From Cryptomeria japonica (lineage: Eukaryota > Streptophyta > Pinopsida > Cupressales > Cupressaceae): 64,000 bases of DNA. The position numbers were made by a program, and so were the translations under genes. Below are positions 10,650-23,239 of this stretch, in pieces. Below the pieces are notes generated by a model, which had not been told where the DNA came from, did not search any database, and saw only the letters and a program-made list of their open reading frames with translations. Position 1 is the stretch's first letter. Every line of letters begins with the position of its first letter. Where the stretch lies: NCBI RefSeq assembly GCF_030272615.1, contig NC_081409.1:612371755-612435754 (forward strand), given 5' to 3'.

Positions 10650-12308
10650 TATTGGCATGAGACACTGCTTTGGTGATGCTCTGGTGAAGATTGATAATGT
10701 TTGATACATGAGGATACTTAGGGGTTATCATTGATGGCAACTCAGCATAATGATCCTATCCGGTATATGGAGTTTGGGATTATTGGATGTCTTGAGTAAG
10801 TTTTGGCATAAGTCTTTCTGTGGAACATAGTATACAATTTTAGTTAAAGGCCTAGTCCGGAACTTAGTGTCTTGGGAGATTTTAGTGAGCACCGAGTTAA
10901 AGGCCTAGCCTGCTTAGGAGCTTTACAATAATGCCCAGTTAAGAGAAGACCCTATTAGGAGTCACCCGATGAAGGTATTTTAACCTTAGCCCTATTAGGA
11001 GCTCTACCCTATTAAAAGTAACCTTGTGAGAGGATTTAGAACTCAAGTTAATGAGCCACTCGGTGAAGGGATTTATAAATAAGACCTATTAGGATCTACC
11101 CGGTTAAGGGATTTCAAACTGTTGTAAATGTTAGGGAACAATAGGGTAAATGATCTGATTATAGCACTTCCTTGCTTTCTAGTACAGATCCTTTTCAGCA
11201 CAACTCTACTACACACATGCAGAAACCTCAATCTGGTTTGGCTACCTTCTTCTCAAACCATCAACACATAACTCCTTCTCCAACTAGCCCTAAATACACT
11301 TTTCAATTAGGTCAGCTACATAACCCTAACTACATCAACAAGATGTAATGAATTTACATTTTGAGCGGCAAAAAACTTTGCCAAAATGCATTACAAATCA
11401 TTATAGATCATTACAACAAATTTCTAGGTGATTTTCATCATTGAATGATCACTACATGTCGTTTTTATAAGCAATCAAACCCTTGTTCCATTCTTCTAAG
11501 CACTTTGTTATTTTCCAAGAAATCTGATCCTTGTACACATTCAGATGCCATCTCATCATTACACACGGATTCTGACACGTCGCCACTAAGTTATGATAAT
11601 GATAAGATCCATCGCCAAACCATAAATCATTACCGGTTAAGGATCTGATACCGGTATTCATTCTTCTTCATAGAGTTCACAACAATCAATTACAAATGTG
11701 CTTTCCAGTTCACAAAACTTGATGTGCTTGTAATCACAGACTCATGCCAATGTAATGAACATATATTCCAAACCGCAACACCTAAATCTTCTCCAATCAT
11801 TTGTACCAGTCTCTTGATTATCGCTCTATTCCTGCTTACCTTGTTGTCAACCTGTTCCACAGCCAATTAGGCTATACCGGTAGGTCTAGATGACTTAGAT
11901 GACAAAACAAACATGGTTTCCATCAATAGAAACATAAATAAAGTCATCAAAGATCCTATTACAATTATATCATCATCAACAGTCCAACAATCTCCTCATA
12001 TCAACTTTACCGGTCATCTACACATCTCATCATTATCACCATAAGTTATGCTAACAATCTTACTGGTCATTATCTTCATTAGATATGCCATATGCCAAAA
12101 AATATTGTGGGTTCAAATCCCACCGTGGTTTTTCCCTTTCTAGGTTTCCACGTAAAAATTCTAGTATTATGGTTGCATGGTTAATTGGTTTGTGTTTCTC
12201 CATTTTAATTTCACTTGCTTGCATATGGTGGTTAAAGAATCAGTTGAATAATTTTGAAAATTGTAGAACATCGATTCACCCCCCTCTTAGCATTCATTGA
12301 TTCCAACA
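10650..12308 (+). repeat. 3' LTR of element A, chimeric
   Basis: Both ends match the 5' LTR (10650-10845 and about 12090-12308), but the middle 1.2 kb differs and makes this LTR about 600 bp longer. The extra part holds a series of related words such as CCTATTAGGAGCT and CCCGGTTAAGGG (about 10860-11130), like the CCCTTAACAGGG series in the LTR of element C, followed by sequence that looks like a reversed LTR piece (about 11150-12060). The first bases read TATTGG against TGTTGG in the 5' copy. A later insertion, conversion from another family, or recombination between related elements could explain it. Confidence 0.65.
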
Positions 12309-14040
12309 TGAATAAGGTTTGGACCTATTAAAAGTCTTGTATGTAATATTTTCACTAGTTTCTAGTGAGGAATTTTGTAATGCCCATACCCTAGTCGGAC
12401 TTTTAAAACCCGTTTAACCTTGATTGACTTCCTATGTGGCATTCTCGAATGGTAGATTAACCAATATGCAATGTGTAGTTTAGATAATATAAATAAATTG
12501 TGCATACTTATTATTGTACTTTTGCATCGATTCTCGTGTAAATGTAATTGTTTCCTAACCCTTGAGATAAATCTTAAGCTAACGCCTTCAATGAATATGT
12601 ATATGTATATGCATGCTTGTATGAATTCATGGGTGTAGGAGATTGCAGGTACAACACCGCTTAGGGCAAGGTTCATCTCCTTTGGAATTTGCAAGGTTGA
12701 GTATGCTCCTTCATCTTTTGGATTCAGATTTAATGGTCATATAACTCTCGTCTTGCCTTAGCCATGGTTAGGTGAGCATCGTGCGTGGATTCGTGGAGTT
12801 TGCTTTTCATTGGGATGCATGTCGAGAGATTTGGAGGACTCCCTCGATTTGCGTGCCTTGCGCGAGGTAAGTGAGGTTTGTTATCCTAAGTATTAAATTC
12901 AAAATTTATGAGTAGACGAGCACATTAGCAATATAGAAATTTAAATAGGTAGCTTCTTTTATATGATTAATCATTAATTTAAGAGATTTCTTTAAATTGT
13001 TATTGTAGCAAGCTTAAGGTATTTAACTGGGGTTAGAGTGCACATTTACGCATTTGCAACATTTACGCATTTGTAGTTGAGAAATTAGAATAAATAAGAC
13101 TCTTGCATTAGATCGGTCATTTATTTTAAAATGTCGCTTTATTTTGTTGTAGCGAGTTAATTTAATAGTTAATTTTAATAACGATGATTTTAATAAATTA
13201 TGCGTTTTGGAAAGGAAAAATTTAAAAGTCAATTGTGAAATAGAAATAAATTAATCGTTTTCGCTTGTTGGGGGAAAAAGGGGTAAAATTTATTATTTAA
13301 AAGAAATTAGTTCCATTTTACTTGTACAGTTGATAAAATATAAAAGTTTGATTTTTAGAAAATTAGATTAATCAAAATATAACGTGTGGGCTAAAGTGAT
13401 ATGAAGAAAATTTAAAAAAAATTAGAGTGGAATAAGAGATGGGAGCTTTTAAATTTTAAAAGAAATTGAGTAAGGAGGAATGGAATGGCTCCCAATGGGA
13501 TTTTCATCTATTTCATTTTAAAAATAAATGCCTAATTTTCGAAATTGAAAATTAGGGCAAAATTAGGGTTTTTCTTTTAACCCAGTTTTGAAAACATTTT
13601 GGGGGTTCTTTGGCTTGGGGTTTTTTTTTGGGGGAAAATGGAGGGATTTGCATGATAGCAGCAGATTGGGGAAGCTCTTCATCAAGAATCATACCCGGAA
13701 TTTGCACTATGAGGTAGGATTCGAATCCACTACCTTATTTATTTGTTGAATACAAAAAAAAAAGTCTTATCCATGAATGATTTGGGGTCTTGGTATAGAT
13801 CTGGAAATGTTTTTGAAGTGTAGTAAATCCTCATATCTTCTATGTGTTAAAACTTGTTTTTGTGTTTAAAAAAAAAGGGGGGGTTATCACCAAATATCAT
13901 GATACTCAGAACACAGTTCGTTTAAAACGAACTCATTATGTGTGCCTGTGCGTTTTTCTTTTATTATTCCTTTATTATCAAAAATGGAGATCGGCCTGTG
14001 TTTTTTTGACGGGACGGCGCGTTCTTTTTTTTGGTCATTA

Positions 14041-14310
14041 ACCTTGGGTTGGGGTTAGAGGGCGGGGAGCGGAGCTCCACCCGCTCCTCCTCCCCTCCCC
14101 CCCCCGCTAACTCCCCTTTCCCCACGCGCGTCCCCTCTTTACTTCCGCTCGCCCCCCCCTTACTTCTCCGCTCGCTGCATTGTTAGTCCCCTCCCCGTTC
14201 GCGAGTGCTGGCGAGACGTGGCCGCGGCACTGTGGTGGCCGCAGGGCCGCGGTAGCCGCAGGGCGCCGCGGGCCTGCGGGCACCGCAGTGGCGCCGCCGC
14301 CACGGAAAGA
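14041..14310. other. GC-rich, CpG-rich island within the long LTR
   Basis: About 270 bases dominated by C and G, with C-runs followed by many CGCGG, CCGCAG and GCCGCC words, in otherwise AT-rich DNA. Repeated GGCCGCAG/GGGCCGCG words make a small internal repeat (about 14220-14285). Possible reading frames in it are compositional accidents. It may be an LTR promoter or leader element; it does not match ribosomal DNA as I know it. Confidence 0.6.
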
Positions 14311-14516
14311 TCCCTGCGTTATGGTTTTAGGGTTTCTCCCTAGCGAGCGAAAAATAAGAAATTTTGATATTTCTTTTATGATTGTTTTAAACAAGAAAAT
14401 TTATATTATAACAAAATTGCCATGGGGATGTATAAAAAAAAAGATTCTTGCAGTATAATGTGGGAAGGTTCATGTTATGTAAAATTAGCTTATTTATTTT
14501 TATTCGCAAAATAACG

Positions 14517-14517
14517 T

Positions 14518-14581
<64 letters not shown>

Positions 14582-14588
14582 TGTGTGT
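14517..14588. repeat. Compound (AT)n(GT)n microsatellite
   Basis: About 12 AT units (14517-14540) run straight into about 20 GT units (14541-14580), ending with a GA interruption. Likely length-variable. Confidence 0.95.
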
Positions 14589-15161
14589 TAAACACGAAGT
14601 TGAGTATAATATGTAAAAGTAAAGAAGAGTCAGAATGATAAGTGAATGCATCTCAGATTGCTAAATAATATATTTGGCTTTTAGAGATTCAACATTTAGA
14701 AAACCTATACTATGAACAAGTTATTAAATTCATATTGATTACCTCGTACTCGGGTTAATACTCAATATTAACATGGAATAACTAGTAATGGTGGATTAAT
14801 ATGATGTTTAAATAAAAGCTAATTTAGCAAGTCTACCGATGGAACGACATTAATAGTAGAGCAATATGGTAAACGAATACCTCTACCGGATGATGCCTAT
14901 GCTGAACTAAACTTCTATTATTGATTTTGGTTATGTAATGGTAAGATTTGACATGACAGTGTTTGGTTGCAAGTTGGTCAAGCCCCTAGTTAGGGTACCG
15001 TCAACAATAGAATTTAGGTTTGTTGTCTTCCTTTGTTATGATTCAATTTGACCCGCTTTAAAAGGGATCACTATGTAATAATCAATCGAGGTAGATGTTG
15101 AATTGCGTGTGTGTTCGCCTAAAGGGCAGAATTGTAAAGACAAGTAAATATGTAACCTTAA

Positions 15162-15171
15162 CTATATATAA
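15162..15171 (+). promoter_or_regulatory. Possible LTR TATA box
   Basis: CTATATATAA, followed within about 40 bases by GCAGACCCGGAGATGTAGCCC-like sequence that resembles transcribed parts of gypsy LTRs. Weak evidence from the sequence alone. Confidence 0.35.
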
Positions 15172-16989
15172 TGCCAAAGGGGTCTTGCAGTTGAGCAGAC
15201 CCGGAGATGTAGCCCATCCGGGGTGAACTCCGAGATCATATCTGTGTTATGCGATGTTTATAGCGTGCATTGTTTTATGTTTCAAATTATCATGGATGGT
15301 TGTATTTCTTGCATAAGAGTAGGGTGGAAATTTAATGAATACGAATTTAAGTGCATAACATTATTCATATGGGTAAATGTAGTTATTTAAGTTCATAAAA
15401 CATTGTGAATTATGAATATGGCATAGTATTTAAATACTGAAATTAAAGTTGTGGAAAAAGTAATTTGATAATGTTGATTTAAATTGTAATAGTGGAAGGG
15501 GTCTTGCTAGAATACTTAATTGGATTAACTTGTTATTAAGTATATAAATGGAAGGAATGTAAAAGGGAAAACAAAGTTAAAACTTATGACACAATTCTTA
15601 GATTGAGATTAAAAGGTTGAACATCATATAAACATCTATCTTTTTACCTTAGTGAATGAATTCACGCCATGTTAATTATGCTTTATTGCACTGGATGATT
15701 TGTTAAGTTATATCACGTTTTAATCTTAACATTAATCCTCTCCAGATTAATTTGATAATCGTGTGGACTCAATTAGGTAATTCATGTCGTATATTGGATG
15801 AATACACTTAGTAATTTATGTTGTAATTAAAATCAATAATCCTCACCAGATTTATTTTATAACTGGGTGAACTCAATTAGATATCCATATTTTTAATCCC
15901 TTATAAAAGGAATCCCTCATGATTGCTAAAATTAACCTAAAATGGAAAAGTGATTGATTTGTTGTTTATACATTAAATCCTAGTAAAAGTATCTCTCGCA
16001 TATTACTCTCATCTAACAAAAGAAAGAGATATGCAATAAGATAATTGTATTTTAAATTCTAATAGAAGAACGTTATTATGATCTTAATACTCTAACCTTG
16101 AAATGATGAATGTCACCTAGTTAACGATACTTTAAATTGAAGGATGCCCTCGTGTGTTCTAATGCATATCCATCTTAATGGAATTAGTCCATTTATCTGC
16201 ATTATTAAAACTTCAAATGAATTCCATGACTTCTCACATCATACCTTTCATAAAAGAACTTCAACTCATCGGTTGGCTATGCATGAAAACAAATGAAGAG
16301 ACCTCACTCTAATAATCGTAGTTAATCTTTAAGGAATGAATTTCTCTCATTAACCATGCTTTTAATATTAAAGAAAAAAAGATAACAAATGTGGGTGAAT
16401 ATTTTAAAACCAAATGATGGCATCCTTGTTTTACTAATTGAAGTTTAACCCTAGACGAATGAATCTCGTTAAGCATATTTATAGTATTAAAGGATGATGT
16501 CAAGTGTGGATGGTTATTTTAAAACTCTAATGAATGAACTTTGTTATATTTTTTTTTAGCGCTTGAACCTATTTGGAGACCTCCTAATGAACTTATGAAT
16601 TAAAGTGCATTGAGTAATTAACCTCTTGATGGCCTCCTCACCAACCAAAGTAATTGAACGCTTCCTAAAGATATAAGGTGTTAAACCATTGAACACATAT
16701 TTAATCAAGGACTATGCATTACCTCGTAATTAAGTTATCCAGTTTAATGGATCTAATGACGCAAGTTGAGTTAGGTGTAAGGTTATGTAATCGCGTTGGG
16801 AAACCTCTTAGGATCATTTAGCCTTCCGCTGTGTTATCTAGTTAGAAATAACTTTGGGATAACTTCATACTATCTTAATATTGTAACTTTTCATTAACGC
16901 ACTTAATTATTATTTTTTTAAAAAAAATTTACACTCTATTTGAGTGTTTTAAACTTAAACCCTTAGGGGTTTCCTGGTGGGGTATTACA

Positions 16990-17324
16990 GATTTATTCAC
17001 ATGATTTAAGTTTACTTAGGTCATAGGTGTCCTATAAGGTTTAGGACTTATCACATGATCTCATCTTATCTCATGATAATTACGTTCAGTTACCTAGGTC
17101 AACACTTTAGTTGTCTCCTTGCATAGGATTATGGCATGTCATAATATTTTTTCATCCTACCTCTCACCATGCCCTAGTAAGTAAGGCCTCTCATGTACAT
17201 TTTCATGTCCAATCTTCCATTCATAATCAAGAACATTGTTCTTTCCATTTTATCTCTTGTGGAAGTTATTATGGTCTTGCAAGGTTCCTTGGGGTGTTGT
17301 GGACAAACCAATCTACTCCAACAT
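16990..17324. other. Unassigned DNA between two solo LTRs
   Basis: No recognisable domain or repeat in either strand. It is interrupted at 17330 by a solo LTR and continues at about 18140. Confidence 0.4.
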
Positions 17325-17329
17325 GGTAT

Positions 17330-18134
17330 TGTTAGGATTAATGACAGTCCCAAAGACACTAAGAGGGGGGGTGAATTAATGTCTAACTGATTAGCAGAAT
17401 ATTTAAACTTATTAAGAACTTTGCATCCCAAAACAGTGTACCAGTAAATAAGAATTAATGCAGCAAACAAGAATAACAGAGACAGCATAGAGAACACACC
17501 ATAACACAAGATATTTAACGAGGAAACCCGGTGTGGGAAAAACCTCGGTGGTATTTGTGACCCACAATATTCACTCACTGGCCAATGAATAAATATTACT
17601 TACAATGAGGGTCCTGCACATGCAGGATGGCCAACTGCCTAGAGCTCACTGCTCAATGAGAGTCACACTGACTACAAAAGTGGATTATCAAATCCAATAC
17701 AATGTACTACTTCAAATCAGCATCAACTATGTCAGGTTCAGTACCGGTTTAAGCTCAGTCTATAACCAAAACCTTATACAAAATTTTCCTTATGCATTCG
17801 CATATAACATCCTTCCTTTTCCTTATTTTTCTACATTCTCTCATACATTTGACTTACAATATCTCATACATATATGAGTCTTTTACAACGTACCATGTCG
17901 GATTTACAAAAGATAATTACATTAAAATACAATAAACAAAAGTTTAGTCCCTGTCAGTTGGAGTGTCGGTATGCATTGTTGTTGTTGTCGGTGAAGTGCC
18001 TGTCAATGTATGTAGAAGTCTATTGTCAGTGTCGGTAACTGTCGGTGGCTTACTAGATGAATTCCAGTTGGTTGCCAGATGGTTTCCATCAATGGCAACA
18101 TCAACTATTCTCATAAGAGTGTAGAATGCCAAGA
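17330..18134 (-). mobile_element. Solo LTR, copia-type, with perfect target duplication
   Basis: Identical 5-bp copies of GGTAT flank the block (17325-17329 and 18135-18139). Read on the minus strand it starts TCTTGGCATTC (TG changed to TC) and ends ...TCCTAACA. It has the shared LTR-end module: a G-tract at 17363-17370, the hairpin GTGG...CCAC and the AGGTTTTTCCC word (17515-17560). A CCATTGATGG word near its U3 start is also found in related LTRs here. No internal region adjoins it. Confidence 0.85.
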
Positions 18135-18139
18135 GGTAT

Positions 18140-19803
18140 CAAAGCTCCATATTTGAAGACTTCTTCCTAAATCTGAGGAATGTGAATTGGCTTGAAGTAT
18201 ATGTTGGGTACATATTGGGGTTACAAAATCCTCAAGGTTAAATCCAAGGGGTTTTCTTTTTGTTTTGTCAAATTTTGTTGCTTTTGCCAAATCTACAAGG
18301 GTTTGAAGAGGTGTAAGGATTCACTTATTCAAGAGGCCACTAATTTTATGGAGCACTTAAGGCCCAAATCAACATTTCCATTGCATTCAAGAAGTCAATT
18401 TGATGAATTTTGACTATACATTTATCTAAATTTGGAAAATTTATTTCTAGGGCAAAACAAATTGCCTGGGCAAGTCGTATGGTCCCTCAAGCACAAAGGT
18501 ACATAATCATAATTTTTTTGCTAAAAATGAAAATTTAATTTTTCCTCATATTTTACATTGTATTGAGAAAATTTATTTTAATTAAGGCAAAATAATTTCA
18601 TGTGGTCGACATATATTTCTATCAAAAGAAATATTATAAAAAAATTAATTATTCAGTATGAAAATTGTACAACTAAAGAATTATGTCAAATCTTTTCAAC
18701 GTTTATTTTAGGAAGAAAAGTGGAGTTATTTTATTGGTGTGTGCTTTGTTGATTGGGACCCACATGTATCAATTGGCATTTACACACCTAATGAGTAGTA
18801 CCCAGCACACTCCAAGGACCCATGTATGAAGCACTTAAAACACTTTGGATAACACCAAACTATGACACCACTAATCATTCAACCCAAACCACTCCACCAA
18901 GATGATGCAATGCCTTTGTGTGGCACACTTTTTTATTTCTCTCTACACACCAACAACGTCATATTGTTTGCTAGGAGCTCACCCCTAACACAACCTTTTA
19001 TCCAAAAATCCTAAAATGGGCCTTTTTTCAAATAGGTCTAACTTTTGCAAATGGAGGCAAGAAATTTCAAACACGTATCATAAAAAAATATGGCTCTATC
19101 ACCTTCACATTTGTATAGGTGTTTTTTTCAGGAATTTTGTTGTTTTGTGTCACTTTTGCTAGGTTAAAGCTCGATCTTGTTTTTGCACCTCCAAGCTCAC
19201 AACTTTTTGCTCCAAATTTCAAATTTATGACTCAAGTGGCATCAAAAAGGTATTAAGGAGTGTTTTAGTTTTGTTATATGCACTTTTTGCATATTTTTTT
19301 TCATAATTTTAGAATTTGATTTGAATCTTGTTTGGTACTTTTGGATACATTGTCGTATATTTATAAAAAATTGTTAATTTCTCTTGAACAAAGGGTTTAA
19401 TTTCTTGTATAATGATGGATAATTTTTTGTTTCTCTATTGTATTCTCTATTATGTCACAAATATTCGAAAAAATTGTAATTCTAACTCCATGTAACCATC
19501 ATGAGTAGAAATCACAAATAGAGGTCTTGTTGTTGAATTTATTTATTTTGGGGCAAAAGGTTGAGGCCTATAATATATATTATAATAAAGAATAATTAAG
19601 TACAATAGATATAATAGAAATATGAACATGAGAGGGGAAGGAAGATGCCCTCAAACACCAAAAATGATCCAAAGACAAATTTCACAAAGGGGATCATATA
19701 TTACCTGATACAACCCCTAAAGATGACTGATGATAATCTCTACATATTCCAACCACAAAATAAAAACAAAAATTTACATCTTGTTGGAAATTCCAGAACA
19801 AAA
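18140..19803. other. Unassigned AT-rich DNA
   Basis: No coding region supported. It has long T/A runs and a TATATATTATAATA stretch near 19570-19590. No terminal repeats or repeat array found. It ends at the 3' LTR of element D. Confidence 0.4.
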
Positions 19804-21023
19804 TATTAGACTGTTCAAATAACCAGCAGACAACTGAGAGGGGAGGGTGAATCAGTTGTCACAAATTACCAGTACCATTAACAATATAAAATTTAATACC
19901 GAAACCCAAAACATTAATACCGGAATAGCAGATAACCAATTAAGAATAAACAATAATCACAAAATAAATACCATCCACATAACACCAAGATTTGTGCATG
20001 GAAAACTGGGTAAAGGGAAAAACCACGGTGGGAAGCCTACCCATAGTCAGATAATACTTCTGCAGTAAGTATGTCAATTATAATTGAGGGGCTTGCACTT
20101 GCAGGAAGGCCAATAGCCTAGAGTGCACTTCTCATCATAAAAGGAGCCTCACTGACTACATATAAATCCAGACTACAATCTAGAGAAGTGTTGAACAGCA
20201 AAAGATAGCATCTCCTATGCCTGAGTATAGTTCTAGTTTAAGCTCAATACCAGAGGACTAAATCCTCTTAAATAAACAAAATTCGATCTCCAATGATCAA
20301 CCAACTCCTTTTCCTGAATGATATTACATTATTTGCACATTACATTCCTTGACCATGACCTCTAACATTAACCATGATGATCTACAATGAGATCTTACAT
20401 CTATTTATACAAAACCCTCGACCATGAACAATCAGGTCGGCCACTAGATGATAAACCAATTACATAATTACAAACCATGTCGGCCTTAGGCCAAACAAAT
20501 AATATCAACACACAAGACATCCTGGAAATACATCAATAGGTCCTATCCACATGTTATATTAAATTCAGTCCATAATCGAGATCAACTGGGACCAAGTATA
20601 GGTCCACATGCCACAGCAATGATCTCCATCTGCCAAGTCTCGAACATGATCACCAATAGCATCCTGAAACTCCATCAGAAGCTACACCAAAACCAATTAT
20701 GTAATTCATCAAAGATCTCCATCAAAAGCTTTGTCGGTGAAACCCTCACCAGAACCAGAAACCAAGCTTCTAAGCAAGCAGGATAGCATCCGGTCTCCAG
20801 ACCAAAACCAACTGACTAAATATAAGCATGAGTACCATGAACAAACCAATTCCATCACCAGACTATATCGAAGCCTACTGGATCATGTCGGATCCAAGTT
20901 AACCAGAAATCACTCAACCTACCGGGACCAAAAGGGTGCTGGTAAAGCATCCAAACATCTAGTGTTGGAATCAATGACAAAACATCAATGCAACACATAA
21001 TCAATTCTACCAAATGGCCAATA
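19804..21023 (-). repeat. 3' LTR of copia element D
   Basis: Collinear with 25562-26780. On the minus strand it starts TATTGGCCATTTGG and ends ...TCTAATA, so both terminal dinucleotides have decayed from TG/CA. It carries the LTR-end module at about 19995-20040 and the C-tract (as G) near 19838-19850. Confidence 0.9.
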
Positions 21024-21037
21024 ATCTCCCCCTTTGG
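21024..21037 (-). other. Polypurine tract of element D
   Basis: Read on the minus strand CCAAAGGGGGAGAT immediately precedes the 3' LTR, the expected plus-strand primer. Confidence 0.85.
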
Positions 21038-21175
21038 TATTGATGGCAACACTAGATGTGAAAAACATCTAAGTACCAAGAAATACCAAACAAGTCTCCC
21101 CCAATGGAAGACAGCCAACAATCTCCCGCATACAGCTCTGAATATCAATATCTCTTTCACAACAATATCAATCCC

Positions 21176-21215
21176 CCTTTCTTTTTCTTTTTCACTTTCT
21201 TTTTCTTTTTCACAT
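21176..21215. repeat. Short CT-rich tandem duplication
   Basis: An 18-base CTTTCTTTTTCTTTTTCA unit occurs twice in a row in the 3' untranslated part of element D. Probably replication slippage. Confidence 0.8.
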
Positions 21216-21385
21216 CAATATCACACCCCCTTTGACATCAATGCCGAAAATCTGAAAGTAATATCAAAGCAAAAGCATAAACCACAAAAGTTGACTACTC
21301 CCCCTAAGTAGTAGCATCCCACATCAGTGTCGGAATGAATAGTATCTCTGATAGTGTATGTCAAACTGATGCCAAACCACATCAG

Positions 21386-23237
21386 TCAAGTCTCTCCCAA
21401 AGGGGTAGAAACTCCCAATCTGTCTCTCAGGTACTCAAACGATTCCTTGGGCAAAGGTTTAGTGAAAATATCCGTAATCTACTCTTTAGCGTTCACATAA
21501 ACCAGTCCAACTTCATTTGCTTCCACCTTCTCCTTAAAAAAGTTATGCTTGATAGATATGTGCTTTGTTTTAAAATAAAATATTGGATTCTTTGATATAT
21601 CAATGGCAGCAAAGTTATCACATTGAATAACTATCGGTGCATCACAATCCACCTTTATATCCTTCAACATTTTCTTCATCCATAAAACTTGTGTATAGTT
21701 AGTAGCAGAAGCAACATACTCAGCTTCAGCAGAAGATAAAGAAAAGTACATGATTGTTTCTTTTTTATCCATGAAACCAAATTCTTTCCAAGAAAGAAAG
21801 CTCCATCGGAAGTACTTTTTCGATCATCAACATCTCCAGTCTAATCAACATCTATATATGAACATAAAGTAAAGTTATCATCTTTAGGGTACCACAGCCC
21901 ATATTCTAGTGTACCTTGCAAGTATCTAAAAATCCTTTTTACCACCATTTCATAATTTTCTTTAGGATCACTCTAAAATCTTGAAACAATACAAACAACA
22001 TTCATAATGTCGAGCCTAGTCTGAGTCAAATAAAGAAAACCTCCAATAATAGATTTGTATCTTGTAGGATTTACTGGTGGAGAAACATCTTTTCTTGTCA
22101 ATTTCTCACTTGTAACCATAGGAGTACTTACCTGTTTAGAATCTCCCATACCAAATTTATTCAACAATTTCTTAGCATATTTAGTTTCACAGATGAAAAT
22201 ACCTTTGTCAATCTGAGTAATCTGCAAACCTAAGAAAATTTTCATCTCACCAATCATAGACATCTCAAATTCTTTTTCCATATTATTAGAAAATTATATG
22301 CACCTCCAAAAATAAATTCATCAACAAATACTTAAATAATCAGTATATTATCATCGGTGATCTTATAATATAAATTACTGTCAGCATTGCCCTTAGCAAA
22401 ACCAAGCTTCAAAAGATATTTATCCAACCTTGCATACCAAGCTCTAGGTGCTTGTTTCAATCCATATAAAGTTTTCCTTAGCCTACAAACCATATGTATA
22501 TCAACTGATAGTGAAAAACCATCAAGTTTCTCAATATAAACTTCCTCATCAAGATCCCCATTCAAAAATGCACATTTAACATCCATCTGATAAACCTTGT
22601 AGTTTTTATAAGCACCATAGGCAAGAAATAATCTTACAGCTTCAATCCTAGCTACAGGTGCAAAAGTCTCTCCATAATCAATTCCTTCCTTCTGAGAATA
22701 TCCTTTACAAACCAATCTAGCCTTATTCCTTATAACATGACCATCCTCATTCAATTTATTCATAAAAACCCATTTAGTTCGAATAACATTTTTATTTTTA
22801 GGTCGGGGAACCAAGGTCCGTGTATTTTTTTTCTCAATCTGATCTAATTCTTCTTCCATAGCTTTCAACCAATGTTCATCTTTACATGCCTCAATTACTG
22901 ATACTGGTTCAACTTGTGAAATTAACCATACCTCATTAGTTGTCAGTCTTCTTCTTTTCATCACTCCATTGCTCTTATCCCCAATGATTTGATCTTCTGA
23001 ATGATTCAATCTCACATACCTAGGAATCTTCTGACTTTCTATTCCTCTTCCCTATTCTTCAGTTATTGTAAAATTCTTTGATACTGCCAGAGTAATTGGT
23101 TCAACTCTATGTTCTGGTAAAGGTACTATTGGTTCAGATATAATCATTTCCACTATCCGTTCCTTCTCATAAACTCTTATTTGAATTATGTTCATCTCAT
23201 CTACTTTTACATTAGCACTCTCCACAATTCTCTGCAA
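21386..23237 (-). pseudogene. Element D reverse transcriptase and RNase H, broken
   Basis: Copia pol C-terminal half. The RT signature blocks are [32 protein letters not shown] and [20 protein letters not shown] (about 22430-22750). The catalytic YVDD box reads FVDE after an in-frame stop at about 22335, so the second Asp is lost. A frame change near 22290 leads to the segment with KIFLGLQI and TPMVTSEKL. RNase H follows (about 21480-21950), with WMKKMLKDI and CDNFAAIDISKNP, then a stop before the final TDIFTKPLP block, ending at 21386. These enzymes would copy element RNA into DNA and remove the RNA strand. Two losses, the active site and the frame, make it inactive. Confidence 0.85.
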
Positions 23238-23239
23238 TC

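Larger units (their letters stand above)
3034..12308 (+). mobile_element. Element A: non-autonomous LTR retrotransposon without pol
   Basis: The order is 5' LTR (3034-4082), tRNA-iMet-type primer site (4085-4097), ORF1 with coiled coil and zinc knuckles (4150-5215), ORF2 of unknown function (5613-10435), polypurine tract (10638-10649), 3' LTR (10650-12308). No protease, integrase, reverse transcriptase or RNase H was found in any frame. ORF1 and ORF2 recur in the same order in element B (28708-44748, opposite strand), so the arrangement is a family trait and not one accidental deletion. An unrelated LTR-like sequence interrupts ORF2 (about 7815-9267). The flanks TGACT/TGAAT are an imperfect target duplication. 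Enzymes for movement must have come from elsewhere; the copia-like primer site and LTR ends point to copia elements (inference). Confidence 0.8.
12376..16989 (+). mobile_element. Very long solo LTR (about 4.6 kb), probably Ty3/gypsy
   Basis: The block starts TGTAATGCCC and ends GGGTATTACA, a terminal inverted repeat of about 10 bases (one mismatch) with the TG/CA ends of an LTR. The flanks AATTT (12371-12375) and GATTT (16990-16994) are a one-mismatch target duplication. No gag or pol is found inside, so a solo LTR is simplest. TGTAA(C/T)-type ends are common in plant gypsy LTRs. Inside lie a GC-rich island (14041-14310), an AT/GT microsatellite (14517-14588) and a TATA-like site near 15162 followed by CCGGAGATGTAGCCC-type sequence. 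The orientation is inferred from that last site. An alternative is an LTR that has absorbed other DNA. Confidence 0.6.

Noticed and set aside
14041-14310. Ribosomal DNA fragment or promoter of a host gene
   Set aside because: No rRNA-like sequence recognised and no gene follows; it lies within the LTR-bounded block 12376-16989.
14107-14458. ORFs on both strands in the GC-rich island
   Set aside because: Low-complexity Ala/Gly/Arg translation, no domain, both strands open owing to base composition.
17174-17578. 134-codon minus-strand ORF with hydrophobic segments
   Set aside because: It spans the border of a solo LTR (17330), so it joins unrelated sequences and is unlikely to be a gene.
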